DNA of 64,000 nt, from positions 124,001 to 188,000 of the forward strand of contig NZ_PZKN01000001.1 in assembly GCF_003046795.1 (NCBI RefSeq), given 5' to 3'. A program made the translations under genes and the position numbers. The stretch comes from Desulfonatronum sp. SC1 (GTDB taxonomy: Bacteria; Desulfobacterota; Desulfovibrionia; Desulfovibrionales; Desulfonatronaceae). The notes below the pieces were generated by a model that was not told where the DNA came from, ran no database searches, and saw only the letters and a list, made by a program, of their open reading frames with translations. Every line of letters begins with the position of its first letter. The first letter of the stretch is position 1. Of this stretch, positions 42,780-52,362 are shown one piece after another.

Positions 42780-42820
42780 GAGAGGGGGGATGGGGTGAGA
42801 GTATCCGCGAAAGGAAGGTC

Positions 42821-42850
42821 CGCTGGACGTCTTGTGTGAGACGTCCAGCG
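42821..42850 (-). terminator. Hairpin after the SIMPL gene
   Basis: CGCTGGACGTCT and AGACGTCCAGCG are exact 12-base inverses around TGTGTG. It follows the minus-strand SIMPL gene, and no long T-run follows. It may separate that gene from the fusion gene. Confidence 0.55.
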
Positions 42851-42872
42851 AACCTGGAAATATACCTGTTCG

Positions 42873-43604
42873 CTACTGGTCCAGGTAGTATTCCACCGTA
42901 GTCACCACGCGCAGAGTCTTGTTGATCTGCTTGTGTTCCTGCATGTCCGGGGCATTGTCCCGGGGCAGGATCTGGAACAAGCCCTGATTGGCCCGGCGGA
43001 TGCCGCCGAGTCGGCTGCCGGAGTCCGCGGCGAACTGCTCAGCGGCCAGACGAGCGTTCACCGTGGCTTCGGCGATCATCTCCGGCTTGACGTCGTTGAG
43101 CCCGGTGAACAGGTAGACCGGACCGCCGGCGCTCCATTCCGCGCTGAGCACCACCCCGGCGTCCACTAACTCGCTGACCTTTTGGCTGGCCGAGGCGATG
43201 AGGTCCACGTTTTCGGTGCGGGCAACGAGGATTTGGGTTAGTATGAATCTGGAATCCACCGGCCCGGAGCGATAGGTCTGGGCCAGCAGATCGGTGACCT
43301 CCAGGGACTGCACTTCGATGGCTTCCCTGGGCAGGCCGTTGCGGACCAGGAATTGGACCACCTTTTCCGCGTCAGCGGCCAGTTGAGCGTGGACCCTGGT
43401 CAGGTCGTCTCCCGTGGCCACGAAGCGCATCGGCCAGATGGCCAGATCAGCCTTAACCTCGGTTTCGGCCAAGCCCCGGACCGTCACGAAGCGGTCACCC
43501 AGCCGTCCATCCACGAACCCCTTTCCGATGAAGAAGCCTCCCAAGGTCAATCCAACGGCGACAAGCAGCGCGGCGACGAACAACTTGAGCGGGGAATCGG
43601 ACAT
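42873..43604 (-). CDS. SIMPL (DUF541) domain protein
   Basis: ATG 43604 follows AAGGAGG; the frame is open to 43808 but overlaps ppiD. The 243-residue product has an N-terminal membrane anchor (LKLFVAALLVAVGLTLGGFF) and a SIMPL domain: FVTVRGLAETEVKADLAIWP, 'EVQSLEVTDLLAQTYRSG' and 'EATVNARLAAEQFAADSGSR'. The family is exported and its biochemical role is unclear. It lies 59 bases after ppiD and probably shares its transcript. Confidence 0.88.
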   Translation of the reverse strand: MSDSPLKLFVAALLVAVGLTLGGFFIGKGFVDGRLGDRFVTVRGLAETEVKADLAIWPMRFVATGDDLTRVHAQLAADAEKVVQFLVRNGLPREAIEVQSLEVTDLLAQTYRSGPVDSRFILTQILVARTENVDLIASASQKVSELVDAGVVLSAEWSAGGPVYLFTGLNDVKPEMIAEATVNARLAAEQFAADSGSRLGGIRRANQGLFQILPRDNAPDMQEHKQINKTLRVVTTVEYYLDQ

Positions 43605-43663
43605 GGTCAACCTCCTTGGAGTGACGGGACGAGGGAATTGGTCGCGGCGACGGTGAAAGAGCG

Positions 43664-45553
43664 TCAGCGCGGCGCGGGACGCAGGACGTCCTGGCGTAGG
43701 ATCCGAATTTCGGCCTTGCTTTGCAACTCGGCCACGAAAGCCTGCGTGAATTCGCGTTGTCGGGATTGGAGCAGAGATGCGCGCCACTCGTCTTGCTCGG
43801 CGAACCACTGCTCTTCCGGTGGGGCGATGCGCTCTTGGACCCGGGCGACGATGAACGAATCTTGCATTTCATAGACTTCTGGAAGCCAGTCGCCCACCGG
43901 CGCGCCAAAGGCGTCCGACCCCAGGCTCGGATGAAAGCCCAGGCCGGGAATGAAGCCTTGGCGACCGAAGGGGGCGCTGGTCCGCAGCTCCTCGGGTATT
44001 TCCGCGGCTTCGGCGGTAATTGCTCCCAAGGCCTGTTCGGCCTTGGTCCGGGCGGCCTCCTTTGCCTTTTCCAGGCGCAACTGGGCCACGACGCGGTCCC
44101 GAACTTCTTCCAGAGGACGAACGCGCTGGGGTTCGAAGTCGATGCGCTGGGCCAGCAGATAGCCGTCGGCCATGAGGATCGGGGTCTGGGTGATGGCCCC
44201 GTCCTGGAGTCCGAAGAGCACGGCCACGGCTTCCGGCGACAAGTCTAAACCGGACGGGGATTGGCCCATGGGAAAGAACTCCGAGGTCCGGAGTTCAAGG
44301 TTGAGCTTTTCAGCGGCCTTTTCCAGGGATTCCCCGACGATGATCTGTTCCATGGCCAGGTCCAGGGTTTCGGGCAGTCGCTCCAGGGCGTGCTCCTCAG
44401 CCAATCTGGCCCGGATGGTCGCGGCCACTTCTTCCAGGGGCACGACGCCGCTTTCTCGGCGATCCTCGACCTGAATCAGATGCCACCCGAACGGGCTGCG
44501 CACCGGCTCGCCGACCTGACCGGGTTCAAGGCTAAAGGCCGCGTCCTCGAACTCGGCGACCATCTCCCCGCGTCCGAACCAGCCTAGATCGCCGCCCTGG
44601 GCAGCGCTGGTGTCTTGCGAGTACTCCCGTGCCATGTCGGCGAAGGATTCCCCGGCCTGAATCCGGACCAATACCTCCAGCATTGCTTCCCGAGCCCTCT
44701 CCTGGGCCTCTTCCGTGTCGTCCTCGGGGGTGATCAAGATATGCCGGGCTTTGACCTGCTCCGGCTGGGCGTATTCATGGGCCATGGCGGTGTAATAGGC
44801 CGCGATCTCTTCCTGGGTGACGCGGGTGGGGTCGGCCAGTTCGGCCGGGCTGATGTTCAGGTAGGCGATGCGTATCCGAGCCGGCACCTGAAAGGTGTTC
44901 AATTGCGACTGGTAGCGGGCTTCCACGGCTTCCTCGTCGACGTCGAAGCCGTCAAGCTCCGTGGTCCAGGGGAACGAAAGGTATTCCAGCACGGTTTCTT
45001 CTTGCGCGAAGATGAAGATGTCCCTGACCTCCTGGTCGGAAACCGCGGCTGGCAGGGCGATAAATTCCTGGAGGCGCTGGATGACCAAGTCCCCGCGGAA
45101 GTCGCGCTCGAACTGGGAGGGAGTCAGGTTGTGGGCTCGCAGAACCGCTTGGTATTGGGCCGGGTCGAAGCGGTCCTCCAGATTACGGAAGACTTGCATG
45201 CCGGTAATGGCTTGGCGCAGCTCCTGGGCGGAAACGTTCAGGCCCAACCGAGCGGCCTCCTGCTCCATGAGCTTGGTGTTGACCATCTGGCCGAAAATCT
45301 GTCCTCGAAAATCCATCCGCTCCAGTTCGTCCACGCTGACGTTGGGGTTCTCCTGGCGCAGGTTGTCCAACGTCTGCCGGTAAACCCGTTGAAAGTCCTC
45401 CAGGAACAGAGGGCTCTCGTTGATCTCGGCCAGAACATCGCCCCGCTCGCTGCGAAAGCTGCCGACCCCCCAGAAGACGAACACCAGGATGATGATCCCG
45501 AATATGACCTTTACGCCCCAGGACTGGGCGTTGCGACGAATGGCGTCAAGCAT
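43664..45553 (-). CDS. ppiD: PpiD-type peptidyl-prolyl isomerase, membrane anchored
   Basis: The 629-residue product starts [20 protein letters not shown] with a single membrane helix, then a SurA_N-type chaperone region, a PpiC/parvulin domain near 270-370 ('[20 protein letters not shown]', '[20 protein letters not shown]', '[16 protein letters not shown]'), and a long C-terminal region. This is the PpiD plan, which assists folding of outer-membrane proteins leaving the Sec channel. It is 51 bases downstream of the aconitase gene. Confidence 0.92.
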   Translation of the reverse strand: MLDAIRRNAQSWGVKVIFGIIILVFVFWGVGSFRSERGDVLAEINESPLFLEDFQRVYRQTLDNLRQENPNVSVDELERMDFRGQIFGQMVNTKLMEQEAARLGLNVSAQELRQAITGMQVFRNLEDRFDPAQYQAVLRAHNLTPSQFERDFRGDLVIQRLQEFIALPAAVSDQEVRDIFIFAQEETVLEYLSFPWTTELDGFDVDEEAVEARYQSQLNTFQVPARIRIAYLNISPAELADPTRVTQEEIAAYYTAMAHEYAQPEQVKARHILITPEDDTEEAQERAREAMLEVLVRIQAGESFADMAREYSQDTSAAQGGDLGWFGRGEMVAEFEDAAFSLEPGQVGEPVRSPFGWHLIQVEDRRESGVVPLEEVAATIRARLAEEHALERLPETLDLAMEQIIVGESLEKAAEKLNLELRTSEFFPMGQSPSGLDLSPEAVAVLFGLQDGAITQTPILMADGYLLAQRIDFEPQRVRPLEEVRDRVVAQLRLEKAKEAARTKAEQALGAITAEAAEIPEELRTSAPFGRQGFIPGLGFHPSLGSDAFGAPVGDWLPEVYEMQDSFIVARVQERIAPPEEQWFAEQDEWRASLLQSRQREFTQAFVAELQSKAEIRILRQDVLRPAPR

Positions 45554-45604
45554 TGCTGCTCCTTGCGTGCTGCCCCGCGGTGTGCGCGGGAATAAAGATT
45601 GATC

Positions 45605-47536
45605 CTATTTCTTGAGGGCTTTGATCAGGTTCAGGAGCCCGCCGAATTTGATAATCTCAAGATCTTTGGGGGTCAAATCATGGCGGACCGGGATGCCATT
45701 TCCGTCCTGGGCGGTCAGGGTCGTTTCCAACCCCGCGAACAGCGAGGCCCCGGTCAGTTTAACGTCTTGACCCTGGACCATCCGGTCGTGGTCCGTCGGA
45801 TTCACGAAGACCAGGGGCAGAATGCCGAAGTTGATCAGGTTGGCCTTGTGAATTCGGGCGAAAGACTTAGCCAGGACGATTCGAACCCCCAGATGACGGG
45901 GGCCGAGGGCCGCGTGCTCGCGGCTGGAACCCTGCCCGTAGTTTTCCCCGCCGACGATGATTCCGGTCTGGGCCTGCTTTGCCCTGGCCACGAATTCCGG
46001 GTCCACGCGGTTGAAGATGTACTCGCTGATGGCCGGGAGGTTGGAGCGCAGCGCCGTGACCGTCGCGCCGCCGGGCAGGATGTGGTCCGTGGTGATGTTG
46101 TCCCCAAGAACGATCAGTACCTGAGCCCGGATCGTCTCCGGCAGAGGCGAGAACTCCTCCAGGGGAACGATGTTCGGGCCGCGGAGAATCTCCACCGTCA
46201 CCGCTTCGTCGGCGGAGTCCGGCGGCATGATGAACTGGTGGCGGATGGAAGGCACGTCCCGAGGCAGAAGCGGCTTGTCCGGGGCCGGACCCCAGGTGGA
46301 AGGGGTGGTGATTCGACCGTGAAGGGCGGCCTGGGCCGCGGTGGCCGGACCGACGAGATAGACCTGGCCGTCTTGGGTGCCGCTGCGGCCTTCGAAGTTG
46401 CGGTTGAAGGTCCGCAGGCTGACGCCTTTGGAAGTGGGCGAGCCGCCCATGCCGATGCACGGGCCGCAGGCGCACTCCAGGAGGCGGGCCCCGCTGTCCA
46501 GCAGGGCGTCCAGGAGACCTTCACGGTTCAACAGCTTGAGAACCTGCTTGGAACCGGGAGCGATGAGCAGGTCCGTGGTCCGTGCGGCATGCTTGTCTTG
46601 CAGCACCAGGGCCGCGGTCTTGAGGTCAGTATAGGAGGAGTTGGTGCAGGAGCCGATGGCCACTTGATCCACGGCCAGCCCGTCCAGTTCCCGGACGGGA
46701 ACGACCAGATCAGGCATGTGCGGCGTGGCGGCCATGGGCTCAATGGCGTCCAGGTCGATCTCGACCACACGATCGTAAGTCGCATCCGCGTCCGCGGCCA
46801 GCGGGGCGAAATCTTCGCCCCGTCCCATGCGTTCCAGGAAGTCACGGGTCTGGTCGTCGCTGGGGAAGACCGAGGAGGTCGCGCCGAGTTCCGCGCCCAT
46901 GTTGGTGATGGTGGCCCGCTCCGGAACGGTCAATCCGACGACGCCCGGCCCGGAGTACTCCAGGACAGCGCCGACGCCGCCCTTGACCGAGAGCAGCTGG
47001 AGCACGCGAAGAATGACGTCCTTGGCCCCTGCCCAATCTTGCAGCCGACCGGTCAGGTGGATCTGGAAGACCTTGGGCATGGGAATGACATACGGCTCGC
47101 CGGCCATGGCCAGGGCAACGGACAACCCTCCCGCGCCCATGGCCAAGGAGCCGACTCCCCCGGCGGTGGGGGTATGGCTGTCCGAGCCGATCAGCGTCTT
47201 GCCGGGTTTGGCGAAGTTTTCCAGATGCAGTTGGTGACAGATTCCGGTGCCGGGAGGGGAGAAGATGATCCCGTAACGGGCGGCCACTGTCCGCAGAAAA
47301 CGATGGTCATCGGGGTTTTGAAAGCCCATCTGCAGCGTGTTGTGATCCACGTAGCTCACGGAAAGCTCGGTCTGGACCTGATCGAGACCCATGGCCATCC
47401 ACTGAAGGTAGGCCATTGTTCCGGTGGCGTCCTGGGTTAAGGTCTGGTCGATGCGCAGGGCGATCTCCGCTCCGGGCGTCATTTCACCGGATACAAGATG
47501 TTCACTGATGATTTTCTGGGTGAGATTGCGTCCCAT
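45605..47536 (-). CDS. Aconitate hydratase
   Basis: From ATG 47536 (GAGGA 5 bases upstream) the product has 643 residues and begins MGRNLTQKIISEHLVSGEMT. A longer start at 47548 lacks a ribosome site. Cluster cysteines are in 'VAIGSCTNSSYTDL' and 'LLECACGPCIGMGG'. 'GSDSHTPTAGGVGSLAMG' and 'GENYGQGSSREHAALGPRHL' are active-site motifs. It interconverts citrate and isocitrate. The compact length is the bacterial/archaeal type near 640-650, distinct from AcnA (about 890) and AcnB. Confidence 0.93.
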   Translation of the reverse strand: MGRNLTQKIISEHLVSGEMTPGAEIALRIDQTLTQDATGTMAYLQWMAMGLDQVQTELSVSYVDHNTLQMGFQNPDDHRFLRTVAARYGIIFSPPGTGICHQLHLENFAKPGKTLIGSDSHTPTAGGVGSLAMGAGGLSVALAMAGEPYVIPMPKVFQIHLTGRLQDWAGAKDVILRVLQLLSVKGGVGAVLEYSGPGVVGLTVPERATITNMGAELGATSSVFPSDDQTRDFLERMGRGEDFAPLAADADATYDRVVEIDLDAIEPMAATPHMPDLVVPVRELDGLAVDQVAIGSCTNSSYTDLKTAALVLQDKHAARTTDLLIAPGSKQVLKLLNREGLLDALLDSGARLLECACGPCIGMGGSPTSKGVSLRTFNRNFEGRSGTQDGQVYLVGPATAAQAALHGRITTPSTWGPAPDKPLLPRDVPSIRHQFIMPPDSADEAVTVEILRGPNIVPLEEFSPLPETIRAQVLIVLGDNITTDHILPGGATVTALRSNLPAISEYIFNRVDPEFVARAKQAQTGIIVGGENYGQGSSREHAALGPRHLGVRIVLAKSFARIHKANLINFGILPLVFVNPTDHDRMVQGQDVKLTGASLFAGLETTLTAQDGNGIPVRHDLTPKDLEIIKFGGLLNLIKALKK

Positions 47537-47568
47537 GGGGGTCCTCATGTCGGGGTTGAAGAGCGGCG

Positions 47569-47856
47569 TCAGGACGGATGGCTTTGCCTTTCGGCGTCAA
47601 GTCCGAACAGACGTATTCGGTTGATCTTGTTGCGTCGACAGTCGATTTCCACTTGCAGGCGCAGTTTGTCCTGCTGCAACCGGAAAATTTCCTGGGCATG
47701 GACGATACCCTCTGAAGTTTTTTCACTGAACAGCAATTCCTTGAACCTGGCGGCGCAGGCGATTTGCTGGGCCTTGTAGTCGTCCATCTCGGCCTCTAGG
47801 GCGGCGATGACCTCGGCCTCAGAGCTTGACGCGGCGTTTGGTGCGTTGGACGTCAT
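47569..47856 (-). CDS. Small coiled-coil hypothetical protein (95 aa)
   Basis: The product is mostly helix with heptad-like pattern (SEAEVIAALEAEMDDYKAQQ, and 'AQEIFRLQQDKLRLQVEI'), ending in a basic tail. AAAGGAG is 12 bases before the ATG. Its start overlaps the end of the EPSP-like gene by 38 bases, so they are co-translated. No family is recognised. Confidence 0.65.
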   Translation of the reverse strand: MTSNAPNAASSSEAEVIAALEAEMDDYKAQQIACAARFKELLFSEKTSEGIVHAQEIFRLQQDKLRLQVEIDCRRNKINRIRLFGLDAERQSHPS

Positions 47857-49759
47857 TGGCTGGAATATCTCCTTTCGCGTCCGACCCGGCCGGATGGCTT
47901 TGTCCTGTGGGGCGGCTTAAATTGGTTGCGGCGTGTTTTGGTCGTTGCGCCAGTTGCTGTTCTGGTCGCTGCCCCGGCCGCTTGGCGGACGCCGTGAGAA
48001 CATGGTTGTAGAGCGTCCAGAATCCGGGCCACGACCCGGTTAGTTCTCCAGGGTTTGCCAGGTGGATGCCGGGGTGCCTGAAGGCAAGCATGGCCGCGGC
48101 CATGGCCCATGCGGCATCCGGGGGGTTGAAGCGTGGATCGCTGCGCTCGGTTCCCCGCGGCATTGGTTGAAAAATCAGGAATGAACCATCCTGACGCCAG
48201 GTTCGTCCGGACCAGTTCGCTAGGGTGTCGATCACGTCTTGGTCGTACTCCGAGGGCAAGCCCTTAAGCATGGCCGTGGCGGGAGCTCCCAAGGCCAGGA
48301 CTACGCCCAGGGGCAGGGCCTGGGAGTGGCCGTGGATGTCTAAAATCGGTTCAGCGGGCCATGGTCCGGCTTCGGCCCGGATTCCTTTTGGGTCGATGGT
48401 CACGGTGAGTCCGCAGGATCGGAGCAGGGCCAGAAGTGGTTCCGTGGTCGGATCACCCTTGGGCCAGCGACCTTCCAGGCGCATGGCCCACCCGCTGAAG
48501 CGCGACCAGATCAGCAGCATGGCGTTCAGAGTGGGATCCAGGGGAACATCGAAGAGGGGTTGTGGGCCAGATGGGTCATTCGGCAAGCCATCCGTTAAGC
48601 CATCAGGCAAATGATCTCGGAGGTGGTCGCCGGGCAAGCGGGGTAGGGCATGGGAAACCGTGATCGCGTCGGACTGTAAGGTGTAGGGAACCCCGTACAA
48701 GTCGTATAACTCGGTGATGATCTTCAGCTTCGTGCTTATCTCGCCGGGTCCGTCGGGCATGCCGGACCCATCCCAGGTCAGGCGCAACCCTCGGGGGTAG
48801 AAGGGAGCGGCGACCAGTACGGCCAGGATCAACTCCACGGGCATTTCGCCGTCGATGTGCGCGTTCTCGGGGTTCCCGTTGGATTCCAGGCGGACCGGAA
48901 GCCCCGGGGCATGGGGGTTGAGTTGGTGTAGCCGGGCTCCGAGTCGCGGGAGGAACTGCTGCCATGGTTTCAAGGCGAGCATGTTCAGTGAACCGGAGCC
49001 GCTGAATTTGGCGATGCCAGGGCGGGCAAGGGCCGTGGCGAGCAGCAGGGCCAAAGTGAAGGGGCTTTGTCCTGCGTGGACGGTCTTTTGTTCGAAGTCC
49101 AGGTCGGGGGAGCGTCTCGGGACGTGAATCACGAGATCGCGTTCCCAGGCCAGACCGGCTCCGAGTTGGTTCAGAGCCTTGATCAATTCGACCACGTCGT
49201 CGTTGGTCCGCACCGGGCTTGTCCTGGCGGCGGCATTGGCCGCCGCGGCCCAGTATATCGCGATTTCGGCCCGGAGAACGTCCGTCGGTCCGGGAAACGT
49301 CACGGACCCGCTGGGAGCTCCGGGGCGAAGTATCCAGGGTTTGCCACTTCGGGCGTCTTTTTGTTCGCCCAGGATGTAGCCGAGATTGTTGCACTGGGAG
49401 AGCAATTGATGCCAGTGCTTGGATCGACCGTCTTCCTCCGGCTGGAGTACGTTCTCCCAGGCGGCCCACAAGGCTTTTTCCAGGTTTTGGAGGGCGGAAC
49501 GATTCGAAGCGGTGCGTGAAGGATCACCCTTTCGCCGGGCGGCGATTTCAGCGAGGAGCCTGGATCGGCGAAGTAGCGCGGCGGCAACGTTGCGTTCCTC
49601 CCGCAGCAAACGCTCCTCGAGGCGGTAAAGCGGTTCCCGCCTCTCCGCGCTGTCGTCGGCCGAGCTGGGGTTGTGCATGGCCCCGGGAGTGGTTTCAGGC
49701 GTACTCCCGTGTGCCCCATCGGGGTCGCTACTTGGGGGGGGGGAAGGGCGGTTGTTCAT
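47819..49759 (-). CDS. Divergent EPSP-synthase-like protein with N-terminal helical domain
   Basis: The 646-residue product has an N-terminal helix like a chorismate-mutase arm (PLYRLEERLLREERNVAAAL), then a linker and a C-terminal region whose spacing resembles EPSP synthase (3-phosphoshikimate 1-carboxyvinyltransferase): 'NAHIDGEMPVELILAVLVAA', 'DVPLDPTLNAMLLIWSRFSG' and 'HGHSQALPLGVVLALGAPAT'. The usual EPSPS N-terminal PGSKS and GNAGT active-site motifs are not visible, so catalysis is doubtful. I recall a comparable EPSPS annotation in Desulfovibrio aromatic operons. A C9 tract near codons 6-9 is a possible slippage site. Confidence 0.55.
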   Translation of the reverse strand: MNNRPSPPPSSDPDGAHGSTPETTPGAMHNPSSADDSAERREPLYRLEERLLREERNVAAALLRRSRLLAEIAARRKGDPSRTASNRSALQNLEKALWAAWENVLQPEEDGRSKHWHQLLSQCNNLGYILGEQKDARSGKPWILRPGAPSGSVTFPGPTDVLRAEIAIYWAAAANAAARTSPVRTNDDVVELIKALNQLGAGLAWERDLVIHVPRRSPDLDFEQKTVHAGQSPFTLALLLATALARPGIAKFSGSGSLNMLALKPWQQFLPRLGARLHQLNPHAPGLPVRLESNGNPENAHIDGEMPVELILAVLVAAPFYPRGLRLTWDGSGMPDGPGEISTKLKIITELYDLYGVPYTLQSDAITVSHALPRLPGDHLRDHLPDGLTDGLPNDPSGPQPLFDVPLDPTLNAMLLIWSRFSGWAMRLEGRWPKGDPTTEPLLALLRSCGLTVTIDPKGIRAEAGPWPAEPILDIHGHSQALPLGVVLALGAPATAMLKGLPSEYDQDVIDTLANWSGRTWRQDGSFLIFQPMPRGTERSDPRFNPPDAAWAMAAAMLAFRHPGIHLANPGELTGSWPGFWTLYNHVLTASAKRPGQRPEQQLAQRPKHAATNLSRPTGQSHPAGSDAKGDIPANDVQRTKRRVKL

Positions 49760-50240
49760 GGTTTTCCTTTCGTGAAACGCTCGTATTTATCCAGATTTGC
49801 ATCGGGATACAAGCCTTGGAATCAATATCAGATGCTGAAGCATTTCGACGAGACAGAGAAAAACAAAAAAAGGGGGTTGAAAAAGGATTTCGCATGGGGT
49901 ACACAGTCCGCAATCATTAAGAAGAAGCTGGCAAAACGCAAGGTTTGGTAAACGGACCGTCAAACAGCAAGCCCAGATTCTTCTTGCTCGGAGCGCGAAC
50001 CGTTTGCCGTTGGTGCTGATTGATCGGTTCGGCGAACTGGCGGTTACAGCAAAGTCAGTCGCCATCCCCCTCGGCTGACCGACTCCGAGTTTTTTAAATT
50101 TACGGAACTCGCTGGAGGTTCCCGCATGGACATCTTGCTTCAATGATTCGCCTTGCTTTCTTTTCGTTTTTTTCATTATCCTCCGCGATACGGTCCATTT
50201 TACGTTGCCCGTCAGCGTCCGCGTGGTTGCTTTGACTTTC
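49760..50240. other. Long intergenic region upstream of sat with a structured segment
   Basis: No gene is supported here, although frames are open on both strands. On the plus strand, segments near 49998-50089 can form several overlapping stems, for example GAACCG/CGGTTC and AGTCAGTCGCC/GGCTGACCGACT. The last candidate stem CTCGG (50070-50074)/CCGAG (50085-50089) is followed by TTTTTT, which looks like the 3' end of a small RNA or a terminator. Confidence 0.35.
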
Positions 50241-50244
50241 TGTG

Positions 50245-50287
50245 TTGACACTTTTGGAAGCGCTTGTTAAATATTGCACAAGCGCTT
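50245..50287 (+). promoter_or_regulatory. sat promoter with 30-bp palindromic operator
   Basis: TTGACA (50245-50250), 17 bases, then TAAATA (50268-50273). The palindrome arms AAGCGCTTGT (50258-50267) and ACAAGCGCTT (50278-50287) are exact inverses around a 10-base centre that includes the -10 box. Its core TTGT-N10-ACAA has the size of a CRP/FNR-family site (TTGTGA-N6-TCACAA). HcpR, a member of that family, has been predicted to control sulfate-reduction genes in Desulfovibrio; assignment here is inference. Confidence 0.75.
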
Positions 50288-50415
50288 CGGTATTATAGCG
50301 AGTACCCCGTTTTCGGCACGCGACGGAGCATGTCTGCGATAGTTTTGTAGTGCATCGTCGCCTGCCGGGGATGTCTTAAACCATAACCCAAACAACTGGA
50401 AAAGGAGACAAAACT

Positions 50416-51702
50416 ATGTCTGGATTGGTTCCACCGCATGGAGGCAAAGGACTGACGGAATGTCTGCTTCAGGGCGCTGAGCTGGAAGCGGAAAAGAAAA
50501 AGGCTCAAGGCTTGAAGAAGATCGAACTCGCTCCTCGTGAGAAGGGCGACGTTTTGATGATGGGAATTGGTGCGTTCAGCCCGTTGACCGGGTTCATGTC
50601 CAAGGCCGACTGGAAGGGCGTCTGCGAGAAAATGTTGTTGACCGACGGGACCTTCTGGCCCATCCCGGTGACCCTCTCCGTTTCCCAGGAAGATGCCGCC
50701 GCCATCAAGGCAGGCGACGAGATCGCTCTGTACGATTCCAAGTACGATGAAATTCTGGCCACCATGAAGATCGACGAGAAGTACGAGTTGACCGAGGCCG
50801 AAAAGAAGTTCGAGTGCGAAAAGGTTTTCATGGGTGAAGGCACCAAGACTCCCGAAGATTTCTGGAAGGTGCATGCCGAGGATCCGCATCCGGGCGTAGA
50901 CATGGTTCTGGGACAGAAGGCCGTCAGCCTGGCCGGAAAGATCAAGGTCCTCTCCGAGAGCCACTACCCCAAGACCTATCCCGGCGTGTACATGCGCCCC
51001 TCCGAGTCCCGGAAGGCCTTCGAGGATCGGGGCTGGAACACGGTTGCCGCGCTGCAGTTGCGCAACCCCATGCACCGCTCCCATGAATTTCTGGCCAAGA
51101 TCGCCATTGAAGTCTGCGACGGCGTGTTCATCCACTCCCTGGTGGGCAACCTGAAGCCCGGCGACATCCCCGCTGAATGGCGCGTGAAGTGCATTGATAC
51201 CCTGATCAAGGGCTATTTCGTGGAAAAGAACGTGGTTCACGGCGGCTATCCCATGGACATGCGCTACGCCGGTCCCCGCGAAGCCCTGCTGCACGCCACG
51301 TTCCGCCAGAACTTCGGCATCTCCCACATGATCATCGGTCGTGACCATGCTGGCGTGGGCGACTATTACGGCATGTTCGAAGCCCAAACCATCTTCGACA
51401 AGATTCCTTACGCCAAGGAAGCCTGTCCCACTCCCGGTCAGGCCCTGGTCTGCAAGCCGCTGAAGATCGACTGGACATTCTACTGCTTCAAGTGCGACGG
51501 CATGGCCTCTCTGCGCACCTGCCCGCACACCAAGGAAGACCGGGTCATCCTGAGCGGAACCAAGCTGCGCAAGTTGCTCTCCGAGGGCGGCGAGGTGCCG
51601 GATCACTTCGGTCGCGATGAAGTTCTGGTCATTTTGCGCGAGTACTACGCCAGCCTGACCGAGAAGGTCGAGATCAAAATGCACAAGGCCGCTGCTGGTT
51701 GA
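50416..51702 (+). CDS. sat: Sulfate adenylyltransferase (dissimilatory)
   Basis: The 428-residue enzyme shows the ATP-sulfurylase motif '[17 protein letters not shown]' (HxxH) and '[19 protein letters not shown]'. It forms APS and pyrophosphate from sulfate and ATP, the first step of dissimilatory sulfate reduction. Length fits the homo-oligomeric Sat of sulfate reducers. AAAAGGAG precedes the ATG, 9 bases upstream. It leads the sulfate-reduction block and likely has its own promoter. Confidence 0.97.
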   Translation: MSGLVPPHGGKGLTECLLQGAELEAEKKKAQGLKKIELAPREKGDVLMMGIGAFSPLTGFMSKADWKGVCEKMLLTDGTFWPIPVTLSVSQEDAAAIKAGDEIALYDSKYDEILATMKIDEKYELTEAEKKFECEKVFMGEGTKTPEDFWKVHAEDPHPGVDMVLGQKAVSLAGKIKVLSESHYPKTYPGVYMRPSESRKAFEDRGWNTVAALQLRNPMHRSHEFLAKIAIEVCDGVFIHSLVGNLKPGDIPAEWRVKCIDTLIKGYFVEKNVVHGGYPMDMRYAGPREALLHATFRQNFGISHMIIGRDHAGVGDYYGMFEAQTIFDKIPYAKEACPTPGQALVCKPLKIDWTFYCFKCDGMASLRTCPHTKEDRVILSGTKLRKLLSEGGEVPDHFGRDEVLVILREYYASLTEKVEIKMHKAAAG

Positions 51703-51725
51703 TCGATTTCAATTCATTAGCCGTA

Positions 51726-51753
51726 CAGCCGGGAGACGTCGGTCTCCCGGCTG
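51726..51753 (+). terminator. Hairpin between sat and aprB
   Basis: CAGCCGGGAGAC and GTCTCCCGGCTG are exact 12-base inverses with loop GTCG, 24 bases after the sat stop. There is no T-run, so it may only reduce read-through or protect the sat mRNA. Confidence 0.55.
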
Positions 51754-51806
51754 TTCATATAGGCTTGGTTGTTTTTCAACACTACAACACCTGAGGAGGA
51801 CGAATT

Positions 51807-52301
51807 ATGCCTACTTTTGTCAATCCGGAGAAATGTGACGGTTGCAAGGGTGGTGAAAAGACAGCATGTATGTACATCTGTCCGAACGACCTGATGATCC
51901 TGGATGCCCAGGAAATGAAGGCGTTTAACCAGGAACCCGATGCTTGTTGGGAGTGCTACTCCTGCGTGAAGATCTGCCCCCAGGGCGCCATTGAAGCCCG
52001 TCCCTACGCCGACTTCGCCCCCATGGGCGGGACCAGCATTCCGCTGCGTTCCGGCGACGCCATCATGTGGACCATCAAGTTCCGCAACGGGAACATCAAA
52101 CGCTTCAAGTTCCCCATCCGGACCACGGCTGAAGGCTCCATTAATCCCTACGATGGCAAGCCCGCTCCCGGCGACTTGGAAAACGAACTGCTCTACACCG
52201 AGACCGAGCTGAAGAAGCCCATCGAAGTGGTGAACAAGAAGTTCGAGTTTACCAACACCGACTACACCCAGTGCTGGACCGAGCCGACCTGCGGCGCGTA
52301 G
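51807..52301 (+). CDS. aprB: Adenylylsulfate (APS) reductase, beta subunit
   Basis: The 164-residue ferredoxin-like subunit binds two [4Fe-4S] clusters through CDGCKGGEKTACMYICPNDL and 'CWECYSCVKICPQGAIEARP'. The C-terminal part wraps the alpha subunit. It passes electrons to the FAD of AprA. GAGGAGG lies before the ATG. The sat-aprB spacing is about 100 bases. Confidence 0.97.
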   Translation: MPTFVNPEKCDGCKGGEKTACMYICPNDLMILDAQEMKAFNQEPDACWECYSCVKICPQGAIEARPYADFAPMGGTSIPLRSGDAIMWTIKFRNGNIKRFKFPIRTTAEGSINPYDGKPAPGDLENELLYTETELKKPIEVVNKKFEFTNTDYTQCWTEPTCGA

Positions 52302-52362
52302 CGCGTGCAAGTCTTCACTGACTTATTTTAGCAACCCAAAAAATCTCTCAGGAGGATTTCGC

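Noticed and set aside
45599-47440. 613-residue plus-strand frame opposite aconitase
   Set aside because: Antisense shadow; the minus strand carries a complete aconitase with all active-site motifs.
49787-50251. 154-residue minus-strand frame upstream of sat
   Set aside because: No ribosome site, composition unlike neighbours, hydrophobic nonsense at its end, and it runs across the structured segment; judged non-coding or a remnant.
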